In this document: positions 13,140 to 22,811 of the stretch, piece by piece
Layout: the number at the start of each line of letters is the position of its first letter
Position numbering within the stretch: the stretch's first letter is position 1
Source of the DNA: Diadema setosum
Taxonomy: Eukaryota > Echinodermata > Echinoidea > Diadematoida > Diadematidae
Reading direction: 5' to 3'
Assembly: GCF_964275005.1 (NCBI RefSeq)
Contig: NC_092702.1
Coordinates: 30,852,726-30,916,725, forward strand
Length of the DNA: 64,000 nt
The notes under the pieces: generated by a model
Told to the model about the DNA's origin: nothing
Seen by the model: only the letters and a program-made list of their open reading frames with translations
The model's database searches: none
Made by a program: the position numbers and the translations under genes

Positions 13140-13830
13140 CTACAGGAGAAGCCTTATTTAGAGCGAAAAGGCGACTCGGCGACTTCTCTAACTCGCTTAT
13201 ACATTTTACGTAGGTGGTTTCATATAAGACAAGAAGGGAAAAAGGCGACTTCAGACTAGCAAAGGTGTCAAGACACCTCCTTGTCTCCAAGCGGAGTTTA
13301 GAGAAGTCACGTCCTAAACAAGGCACCTAGGTGAGTTTCAACAAGTCGCCTTCTCGCTTTTTTACATGCCTTCTCGTCCTGAACAAGGTACCTTACAGGG
13401 GCGGATCCAGGAATTCCGTAAAGGGGACACCTTTACAAAATTTAAAAGGTGGTGGTGGGGGGAGGGGAGGGCATGCGCTCCTTTCCCATTTGTTTCTTTT
13501 TATTTCTTTTGTTTTATTAAAAAAAATAATAATAAAGAGGGGGGGGGGGGCGCCCGGTGCGCTCCCCTCTGGATCCACCACTGCCTCAGCCTTCTGGAAC
13601 ACTCTTTGTGAACAAAGCACCTACGCGAGTTTCTGCAAGTCATCTTCTTGAGTGTCTAAACAAGACATCAATAATATTATGTGCGAGTTTCGATTCGTCC
13701 GTTTCTCATCCCCTCGCCCTAAACAAAGCGGTTTGGCGAATATTAGTAGGCGAAGTCGTTTTAACGTCTTCTGATCTTGAAGCAATTAAGGCACCTAGTA
13801 AGAGTTTTGTCGCCTTGCAGCACGTTACGT
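13140..13830. repeat. Diverged dispersed 'AACAAGGCACCTA..GAGTTT' units
   Basis: Related strings recur several times: AAACAAGGCACCTAGGTGAG at about 13316, GAACAAGGTACCTTAC at 13381, GAACAAAGCACCTACGCGAG at 13611, and CTAAACAAAGCGG near 13721. Each is followed by a 'caagtc[g/a]' and 'cttct' block. They look like an old, decayed tandem array into which the 13396 element inserted. Confidence 0.5.
13396..13583. mobile_element. GGATCC-type MITE, copy 1
   Basis: It starts CAGGGGCGGATCCAGGAATT and ends TCTGGATCCACCACTG, the inverted complement. The interior is G-rich on one side and holds a poly-T/A core, with an AATAATAATAAAGAGGGGG stretch before the right end. No protein is coded. Copies 2 and 3 are at 15970 and 23326. 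The superfamily is not assigned. Confidence 0.75.
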
Positions 13831-14195
13831 TTAACCTTCTGTAATTGAGGCTTTGCGCTCGTGGTGTGCATGCAGTAGTTGATTTAACTGCGGTCTTTTC
13901 CAACGTCAGAAGGCCTCGAAGTCATTGTATACGACGTAACCACAGATACCCGAGCCCGTGCTTATGTGCTAGAAATCCAACGAACAATAATTATACTGCT
14001 ATTGATTACAGCTGGGACCTCGCACTTCTCGGGGCTAATGTTCTTTGTGATAGAGTCCCAATTGAATCGATTGGAAAGAAGTTGAACCGACCTCTCGATA
14101 AAGATGCTGAACAAAGTGGGATTAAGATCTTGGCTTAACAATGGTTAAGAGAATGATAATTTTACATCTGCTTTTCATCGCCAGCCGATTACCAG

Positions 14196-14479
14196 CTGAA
14201 TCAAAGACTTCGTTATTTTCAATACAAAGTTCAGCGCATAAATATTGGTGATAATAAATTACTTTGTGCATTGGGAATCTCTAGCACAGACCTCTGCACG
14301 TTTTGTTCGAGCTCCATAAAAAAAAAATACACATTTGTTTTGGGAATGTGGTGTTACACAAAGATCTATTTCTCAAATACCGGAAATTATGTTACAGAAT
14401 CAAACTCAAATTACTCCCAAGTACTTTCATACTCGGTTCTAAAGAAAACCATAAGTGGTAACCATAAGTGGTGTGTGTG

Positions 14480-14510
<31 letters not shown>

Positions 14511-14809
14511 GGTATGCAAAGTACTGTATTTTTTTTTTTTTTGCCAGAAATAAAAAGAAATCATTGGATCTTTGCCAATTTAGTCATTTTTCAAAGCAAT
14601 CGAAGAAAGTTGATGAATATATGTCAGGAAAAAAAAAAACTATAGTTTTTGTATTCAGTAGTAACTGAAATCTTCTTTATACTATTTAGATTGTTTGTAG
14701 CTGTCTGTCAAATCGGTGCTTTTTTTTTTAATGGATCATAAGTTATCATGTCATAATTATTTGCACCTGAATATTGATAAGTGAATAAAAATTCTTTGTG
14801 GAAAAAAAA
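14196..14809 (+). pseudogene. Non-LTR retrotransposon 3' end, decayed (copy 1)
   Basis: The region matches 16224..16790 over most of its length. One frame reads DLCTFCSSSI, corresponding to the C-x2-C part of the zinc-knuckle (zf-RVT-like) region downstream of a LINE reverse transcriptase. Here the H-x-FW-x-C continuation is broken by an A-tract frameshift. It ends with TTGTGGAAAAAAAAA, an A-tail of the same form as copy 2. Long T tracts interrupt it. Confidence 0.6.
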
Positions 14810-15969
14810 AGAGTACCAACTAAAATAATATAGAGCCAAAATAATCTTTAAAGTGTCCTATAAAAAGGCTGCTACTGATGTGTTTCGGTGGTAATATTGC
14901 ACAATATTTCCATTTCCAATACACTGTACGTTGATGTTTTTCCCCAAATTCAAAATGCTTTCATTTCCAGAAGGTGCAATGTGTTATCCAACAAAACACA
15001 ACAAACATACATGTATATAAAGCATAACAAAACAAACACACGAAAAGCTATGGACTTTCAAGCGCAATATTGATCATGTGGGATTTACTATTCAGTAAGT
15101 CTTCTTGTTTATCTTTTCCACGGTATGACTTTGTTGTGCATTCATTGGTTGTTGCTAAGTCTGGAAGGCTATGGGAAGACCTCGAACGAGCCTCGTTGCC
15201 AAGTAACCCATTTGACGTAAGTTGGTGGTATAAAAACTTGAATACGTTTAATGACCCGGTTCACTGTATACGTAACAATGCAACATCGTTCACTGCCTGT
15301 AATTCCATCAGACGCTGTTTTTTGTGACGACTTAGCCACTTAAGAAGCACTTACATACCTATGATCAGACGTGATCACGTACAGGAAGAAATGTAATATT
15401 GAGGGGTCAGTCATTACATTCACTTTCTTTTATCTTTTTCATTTTCTTATTGGGCGCAACAGCTGTGGTCTTTTAATACGACACCAACGTCGCATAGGTA
15501 ACAAGTTGGACACAGTCCATCAGCCAATCAGCTTTGAGCTTTTAAACTCTTCCTATGGCATTATCAATACCAGAGCTCAAACTCAAGAGTCTCCTGTTGA
15601 AGCGCGATCCTCATTATCCTTGTTTATCTTCAACTCCAAACAAAAACGTTTTGTCGGGGTTTTTTGTTGGTTTTTTTTTTCAAAATTTTAAATGTTTAAT
15701 CGCACTCCTTGACAAGCGTCTTCAGTTACCACATGACTGAAAACCCCGAGACATATTGGAAGTCGAGTGGAGTAAGTGCATTCATTGATCACTGATAGAC
15801 GCCTAAGAAGTTTATTTCTAAACTCTGGGTGTCAAAACTCAATGGAGTCGAGACATTATACGAATAGATAATAAGATGGACTCGTATCATGATTAAAAAG
15901 ACACTAAATGATATACAAGTATTTTGAGAGTATGAAGAGACCGAGGATCCATTTTAGTAAAGTCTTATT
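14810..15969. other. No gene recognised
   Basis: No supported gene. An 85-residue plus frame (15070..15327) has no recognisable domain. Confidence 0.4.
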
Positions 15970-16122
15970 CAGTGGCGGATCCAGGGGGAGCGCATCGGGC
16001 GTGCCCCTCCCCTTCATTTTTTTTTTCCAAAACAAAAGAACCGAAAGAAAAAATGGGGGCGCATGCACCTCTTTAATTTTTGAATTTTGTAAAGGTGCCC
16101 CCTCTTTATGGAATTCCTGGAT
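15970..16122. mobile_element. GGATCC-type MITE, copy 2
   Basis: The left end CAGTGGCGGATCCAGGGGGA matches the family. The interior has the poly-T and GGGGGCGCATGC blocks. The right end is decayed to GGAATTCCTGGATA. Confidence 0.65.
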
Positions 16123-16223
16123 ATTTTAAATACATGTACCTTAACAGACTCCTTTACATCAATAATACGGGAAGCAACACTTCTTTCAATCGTGCTTAAT
16201 GTTCGGTAACATAATCATGGACC

Positions 16224-16790
16224 CTGAATCAAAGACTTCGTTATTTTCAGTATAAAATTCTGCATGGAAATATTGGTGTTAACAAATCAATTTTTGTAAT
16301 GGGACTATCTAACACTGACATCTGTACGTTTTGTTCGAGCTCCATAGAAACAATTGAACATTGTTTTGGGAATGCGCTTTTACTCAAAGGTTTACTGCTC
16401 AAATTCAAGAAATTATGTTACAGAATAAAAAAAAACTCAAATTACTAGAAGTGCTTTTATACTTGGTTCTACAGAAAACCCAGTGTAACAATGTGATTTA
16501 TTTGTATGCAAAATACTTAATATTTTCTGTAAGAAATAAATAGAAATCATTACATTTTAGCCAATTTTGCCAATTTTTAAAGCAAACGAAGAAAGTAGAC
16601 GAATATACAAGTATGTCTGAAAAAAAAAACCCTGAAGGTTTTGTATTTGATATTGATATGGAATCGTATTTAATTATTTGGATGTTGTGTAGCGGCCTGT
16701 AAATTTTGTATTATTTGTCTCTATGCGGATATGTGACATTTATTTTGTACCTAAATTTTTAAGTCAATTTGCTTGTGGAAAAAAAAAATG
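16224..16790 (+). pseudogene. Non-LTR retrotransposon 3' end (copy 2)
   Basis: The plus frame contains DICTFCSSSIETIEHCFWEC, a C-x2-C...H-x4-C zinc-knuckle of the kind found after the LINE reverse transcriptase, followed by a hydrophobic YLYAKYLIFSVRNK segment before a stop. The 3' end is GCTTGTGGAAAAAAAAAA. No reverse transcriptase catalytic block is present, so the copy is 5'-truncated. The exact clade is not determined. Confidence 0.7.
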
Positions 16791-17298
16791 GACTACTGAA
16801 TGATGGATGATTACAGTTTGCACGCTCAAGGATTAACTCTTAACAAACATGAGAGATTAACTGCATTCTATCAAATTCGAGCTCATTAGCGTTTAACCCT
16901 AACTAGGCCGGGGGGGGGGGGGGGGGGGGGCGACGTTCCGCGCGATATATCGCTAACGCGAAAAGCTATCGCCGCGACGTTTCATGACTTTTTTCTTTCG
17001 AGTTTCCCGCATCTTTTGACACCAAATTTGCGATGCCCGGGCGCGCGGTTCCAAAGTTGCGCATAAATATGTACGTGCATGTCAGACCAAAAATTGCTCA
17101 AAAACGTGAATTCGTGTACAATTTCAATATAAACTGTGCTTACAGGCAAATTTCATAAAAGCATGATTATTTTGGGGTTTTATTGATTAAAATCAAATAA
17201 TAACATATTTTCTTGTTCGGAACAATGTCGCGGACAAGTTTCATCGAAAAAACAATGAAAAACATAAAGTTAAAAAAAACAAGGAAATACATAATAAA

Positions 17299-18587
17299 CT
17301 AGAAATATCACTTAAGGTGATTAATACCCCCGCCCCGTGACGACAGTCTTACTCAAGGAATGATCTTTCCTTGATCTTCTGCCATTTAAATGCCGTTACT
17401 ATGGCAACGCAGCTTCCGACACGTCCGAAAAATATGTCTTGCACATCTTCCCACCAAGACTATTGTGTGTGCCACATTTCATAAGCTTTTGTCAAAAACT
17501 GAGGAAGTAGTTCAATCCACAAGATCTTTCCTTGATCTTCCGCCATTAATATGCCGTTACCATGGCAACGCAGCTTCCGACACGTCCAAAAAATATGTCT
17601 TGCACATCTTCCCACCAAGACCAATGTGTGTGCCACATTTCATGAGCTTCAGTCGAATACAGAGGAAGTAGTTCAATCCGCAAGATCTTTCCTTGATCTT
17701 CTGCCATTTATATGCTGTTACCATGGCAACGCAGCTTCCGACACGTCCGAAAAATATGTCTTCCACATCTTCCCACCAAGATCAAGGTGTGTGCCACATT
17801 TCATAAGCTTTGGTTAAAAAACTGAGGAAGTAGTTAAATCCGCAAGATCTTTCCTTGATCTTCTGCCATTAATATGCCGTTACCATGGCAACGTACTTTC
17901 GGGTACTGTCAAAAAATGCGTCTGGCACATCTACAACCAAAGGCACACATCTGTACCAAGTTTCATGGAAATTGGGCAAAAACTGAGGAAGTAGTTTGCA
18001 ACACAAAATTTTCCATCATTTTGGCTCATAATATGTGAGCTGTTACCATGGCAACATACTTTTTGTCACTGTCAAGAAATGTGTCATGCTGACCTATATC
18101 CTAAGACAAACATTCAATATGAATTCCATGAGAATTGGAAGAACACTGATGAAGCAGTTTTGCCATGAAGCATTTTGCCCTATATTTTACCAATAACATG
18201 CCGTTACCATGGCAACGCACTTTTTGCCACTGCGGAAATATGTGTCTTGCACATTAACATATTCAGATGAACATCTGTACCTAATTTCATAAAAAATGAT
18301 CAAAAACTGTGGGAGGCGTTCGCGACGCAAGATTTGTACCCATTTTTGCACATAATATGCCGTTACCATGGCAACGTACTTTTGGGTACTGTCAAAAAAT
18401 ACGTCTTGCACATCTACAACCAAAGGCACACATCTGTGCCAAGTTTTATGGGAATCGGTTGAAAACTGAGGAAGTAGTTCGCGACGCAAGATTTGCAACG
18501 GACCGACCGCCCGACCGACCGCCCGACCGCCCGACCGTCCGCTGATTCCTATATACCCCCTTCAAACTTCGTTTGGCGGGGGTATAA
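17299..18587. mobile_element. Tandem-core (HINE/pearl-like) element, copy A
   Basis: It opens CTAGAAATATCACTTAAGGT, followed by ATACCCCCGCC, and closes with a (ACCG)n microsatellite and TTGGCGGGGGTATAAT, so ATACCCCCGCC pairs with GGCGGGGGTAT. Between lie seven tandem units, each marked by GTTACCATGGCAAC or a one-base variant at 17395, 17556, 17717, 17879, 18042, 18203 and 18362, a period of 159 to 163 bp. Core repeats of about 160 bp plus an ACGG-type microsatellite resemble pearl and Helentron-associated elements of bivalves. That link is from memory. Confidence 0.7.
17340..18495. repeat. Seven ~161-bp tandem units with RFX-type palindromes
   Basis: Each unit has the order: 'ttccttgatcttctgccat' or a diverged form, GTTACCATGGCAAC, a '(c/t)ttgcacat' block, 'ccaagtttcat', and 'aaaactgaggaagtag'. 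The first four are closely alike, the last three more diverged. GTTACCATGGCAAC fits the X-box consensus bound by RFX transcription factors (GTNRCC-N-RGYAAC). Whether RFX binds here is not shown. Confidence 0.8.
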
Positions 18588-18969
18588 TTAAAAAAAAAAC
18601 AATAAAATACTCAGGAAATCTTTTCTAATGGCGCAATTTTTTTCTCTTATATTTGCTCAGGACACTAAAAAGAATATTTACACAAAAAATGTGCCCATTT
18701 TGAGCTTTATTTAGTAATTTATACCAAATTGTCTGATTTCATGCATCATTAGGCATAAATTAGCATAAATGATAATTTTAACAAAATTTAACTTCGTGGT
18801 ACTTTAGATTACATCACAGGCAATGTGTGTGCCAATTTTCATCGCGATCGCGCGGTCGACGGCCGAGATCTGGAGGGGGGCCTGGGAGGCCCCCCCGGCT
18901 CTATGATCTACCTAAATAGCCCGGCCTAGTTAGGATTAACTTCCCATTTGCTCAAAGATATAACCTTCA

Positions 18970-19240
18970 GCGCATTTACACTGTGGTATAGTGGATAAGA
19001 CTCCCGATTCAAATCAAAGGACCGAGGTCGAATCTAGCTCCGTGCTCAACGTCCTTGGATGATCCTTTTTTTTTACCAACCACAGGACCATATTCTTCTC
19101 GACCCAGGTGTATAAATGGGTACCTGGCAACAGTAGGGTAACAATAATGGCAGGGTCCTCTGGTAGAACAGTGGCAACACTGACGAGACTACCCTGGATA
19201 AAGAAGACCATAATATTATCATTACTGTTTCATTATCATT
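18970..19240 (+). mobile_element. tRNA-derived SINE, copy 1
   Basis: The head has an A-box-like GTGGTATAGTGGATAAGACT and, about 35 bp on, a B-box-like GAGGTCGAATCTAG, as in a tRNA promoter. The body continues with CAGGTGTATAAATGGGTACC and GGGTAACAATAATGGCAGGG and ends in an ATTATCATTA tail. The tRNA part cannot fold into a full cloverleaf with a normal acceptor stem, so this is a SINE and not a tRNA gene. Confidence 0.75.
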
Positions 19241-22200
19241 ACTAATATGATAAAAATTTAGCTTTTATGGACTTTGACAAATACACTGAAGTAGTCAAGG
19301 AGGATGTTTTAGCGTCAAAAGAACAATTTAATGACCACATGTATAATGTAATATTATCTTATTTGTTCATGCACATAATCATGCATAATCATACATATCT
19401 GAATCTGAATGACTTTTCATTTTATTTTATCTTTTTTTTAGAAATTCATTCTTTGTGTTAATTAACAAAGTTTACTGTCATTACGTCTGAAAAGAAATTT
19501 TCACGCAAGATTCACCGCTGCAAGAACATACCAGACGGTTACAGCGTTTCGTTATCACTTTGCTGCTTCATATTACCCGCAAACTTGTCATTTTTGTGAC
19601 ATGGCTTATCTGCCATTTGGACAGCCCAACCATACAAGCTAAGACCAATATGTCACACATTCATTTGGGAACAAAACGTTTGCATAAAATTTGAGAGCAT
19701 AGTGCAGTACTGAAAGAGAAAAGATTAAAGCATACAAATGGTGTCCCAAGTGTTGCTGGGGTGGGGGTGGGGGAGGAGCTGGTTTTGTAACGTGCCATCA
19801 GATTTTTGACATGGCCAAAGCAATCCTACATCAACCTCCAGTAATTACTGCCTAGAAAGTATACTTGGAAAGTATACTTAGAATGAAGAAGACACGCAGA
19901 AGAAACCCACATATGCCACTTAAAGTACATGATTCCCCCCCCCCCCCCACCCCCTCCCTTGAATTATAGCTGTAGTGGATGCAGGTACTACGTGTACAGA
20001 ACTGATACGTAATATCTAGTAACAGTCTTTCTTTTCTTTCTATTGATCCTATTTCACAAAGTCAACGAAAGGAGACACAAGTGTGAGCCACTACTTATAG
20101 CATAAGTATACCTTGACACCAGCTGGTTTTGATTGCAAAGTCACGTAAGACTTTTTATTCCTTTTTGTGCCATTTATTTTTTCTTCCCTTTTTAAATTTT
20201 GCCCAGGGTAGACATTCATATGGGCATTCTCTGACAAAAAAAAAAAGAGGAAAAATGCAATAAAAACTTAAGAAACAAACAAAAAAATAAAATACCAATG
20301 TTCAAACTGCTGAATCAGAAATGATGGACCATTTCCAAATACAATATCAACACACTAAACTGTATGGAGCTTACTGCATACTTTGAGTAGAAAGTATTAT
20401 CTGGCATTGAACTTAGACATCTGCATAGTTTTACAGAAATTGTTGGTCTAGTCAAAAGTCAGCTCTCTAGACACACTGTTTACCAAAAATCATCTTTAAA
20501 AAGGAGATGGGTTAGGCCATCGGGTTGGGTCAAAATATTGCATGATGTCCATGTAACAGAGGTATCAACTTCTTCATTTCACAACGAAGATGCATTGTAA
20601 TTTTAAATGTGGTTAGTGAATATGAACTTTGTCCCTTGCTATAGTGACGCATGTTTAAATCAGAAATCTTTCACAGATTTGCTGCACTGCGGATTATTTT
20701 CTTACCTTCATCACAGGAGCATCACATTTATATAACACTGGCGTTAATCTCTGGTGTGATATTGCAATACCCATGATGCTTCAGCAGTAAAACTTCGTGG
20801 GATACTGTTTTCTTTCTGAAGTCATTACTTGCAGATATTTGACTGGCCTTGATCTTTAGTTCTAGTACATGTATGTTACAAAAGATGACACAACCCTGTG
20901 GAATGGCCCAGATGTGAAATACTGCGTGTTTGCACTCATTTGTCTGTGGGACACGTTAAATAGTGATCATTAGCATATGACCTTTTGGGTTCACATTCGT
21001 ACACGAGATGTGTATATGAATTATATCACAGGTATTCCATGATGAAATCAAATCTGCCGCCGACCAACCTGTGTGTAATGACCACCTGTACAAAAAGGCC
21101 ATCTATAACATTCCCTCAAGTGGCTACTGCATACAGGTTGACAGTACTTTCATTGTGGTGCACACATATCACACACCGTAATACAACTGAGTAAATGTCT
21201 GCAACAGCAGATCAGATTTCTTTGTCAATCACTAAACTCAAATGTAAATAATTTCTAATGAAAGATATAATCCCTACCTTTGCTATGTTTAGTCAGCTAA
21301 AAACCCTTAACTATAAAAGAGATACCGGTATGCATTCACTGTGGATTATTTCTTGTTCCCAACTGATCATAGTCATACATAAATGTCATTCTGGAGTAAT
21401 CAACATTTAAGTTACGCTATTGCCTTAACATCCACATAATGCTGTGAATGCTTAGCTTACATATTTTCATCATTTTCAAGAGAATTTATACAAAAACTCC
21501 TATTATTTCAATGTAAGGAGTTGTACAATATTATTTGCACATTTTCAATTCAGTTTTTGAGCCTAAGATATCCCACAGTGTGTACCAATGGGGGAGAGTG
21601 GCAGAGGGAGTAAAGATAATTTTTGCTAATAAATCTTTACAAACAGTACAAAATTATGTATAATCCAGAAGTTGGTAATTAAATTTTCAAAATGACAGCA
21701 GAAAAGTAATATCTTATTGCTTTTGTAATACACTTCTTTGGAATTCTGCTGTTCAAATTTCTTCATGTATCTTCGCATACCCTAAAAAAAAGGAAAAATA
21801 ACAACAACAACCTCACCTTTCCTAAAAATTTTGAACATGAGAGTTCAGATGAAAATGATCTGAATAGTAGATTAAGAAACCACATGAAAATAAAACATTA
21901 CAATCAAGATAACGACGCTTCACTTCATAACAGTTCACACAAAAACAACACTGTTTGATAGATAATTCAAAAGTAGAAAAAAAAATCTTGTGAAATTGTA
22001 GTTGAAAGGAAAATGGTCCCTTGGTGGATAAAAAATGGGAAATACATGAGATTGTCTTTATTAAGCTTTTCCCCTGATGCCACTTTAATTAAAAATGGCA
22101 ACGACTCAACCCTTTACATTCATGCTCAATGGAGATTTGTGATCTTGGATACCGAGACACAATCCTATTCACAGAGTACATTGTATTTCCAATCATATCT

Positions 22201-22245
22201 GAAATCTCTGTTTGGCCTAAGCATGAGATTTGAGCACCTTCCTTA
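19241..22245. other. No gene recognised; probable 3' side of AUP1
   Basis: About 3 kb without a recognised coding exon. A poly-G tract (19750) and a C tract (19936 to 19949) occur. The AUP1 3' UTR must lie between about 22.78 kb and lower coordinates. TTTATT at 22057..22062 reads AATAAA on the minus strand and is one possible polyadenylation signal, but it is not proven. Confidence 0.4.
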
Positions 22246-22249
22246 CAGA

Positions 22250-22510
22250 ACCGAGGGCATTGTGATGCAGTGGGCAAGACTCTTGATACTGAAATGGAGG
22301 CTCCCAGTTTAGGTCCTGCCAAGCGCTTGCATTCTTGGACGAGATGTCTTTACCCACCCTGTCCCTCTCTACTGATGTGTCTTAAAGGATGCCTAACAAT
22401 GCAGGGGTAATAATAATGGCAGGGTTCTATCTCTGAAAGAGGAGTGCTCAAACCAAAGAAGCCACCATTGCTGAATAAGATCATAATTATTGTTAATATT
22501 CTTATCATTC
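22250..22510 (+). mobile_element. tRNA-derived SINE, copy 2
   Basis: GGGCATTGTGATGCAGTGGG and GCAAGACTCTTGATA form the A-box head, a diverged B-box (CAGTTTAGGTCC) follows, and the shared body motif GGTAATAATAATGGCAGGG with an ATTATT-rich tail matches the 18970 copy. It lies in or just after the AUP1 3' UTR. Confidence 0.65.
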
Positions 22511-22777
22511 TTACCTCTAAACTGCCAAACAGGAAAAACTAAAATGCCTGTAGAAACTGACTTCCTTTGTGGCATCAAAGGCACCAACACAAATAGATTC
22601 AACCAAATACATCAAAGGTGATACATGTATAAGACAAAGAACAGTAATACCAATACTTTAGGCTCACACACATATTTGAGCCTGATCCCCTTTTTCCTTT
22701 TATATCCAAATGAGGTCACATGAACCGGTACAAGCCTTTCTTTTGTTTGCGAACAAATGTTCTCCACTTCACTTCCG

Positions 22778-22811
22778 TCATTTATCAAGGTTCTCCTTTT
22801 CAGCCAGATGC
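22778..22811 (-). CDS. AUP1: AUP1 coding exon 10 (last)
   Basis: Acceptor TTCTACAG precedes 22811. The exon adds RHLAEKENLDK and the stop codon, completing the C-terminal helix. Without it, reading through the previous donor would stop one codon after ARR. Confidence 0.85.

Larger units (their letters stand above)
16898..18934. mobile_element. Composite element with CCTAACTAGGCCGGG ends
   Basis: The left edge CCTAACTAGGCCGGG and the right edge CCCGGCCTAGTTAGG are exact 15-base inverted repeats about 2.0 kb apart, with TTAAC-like flanks on both sides. A long G tract follows the left end. Between them lie unique AT-rich arms and, at 17299..18587, a nested tandem-core element. No transposase is seen, so it would be non-autonomous. 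The superfamily is unassigned. Confidence 0.65.

Noticed and set aside
17390..17817. Frames of 88 and 93 residues with repeated RSFRHV..KICLAHLPTKT
   Set aside because: They are translations of the 161-bp tandem units of a mobile element.
18975..19050. Possible tRNA gene
   Set aside because: A- and B-box-like motifs are present but the acceptor and other stems do not pair, and a SINE body follows.
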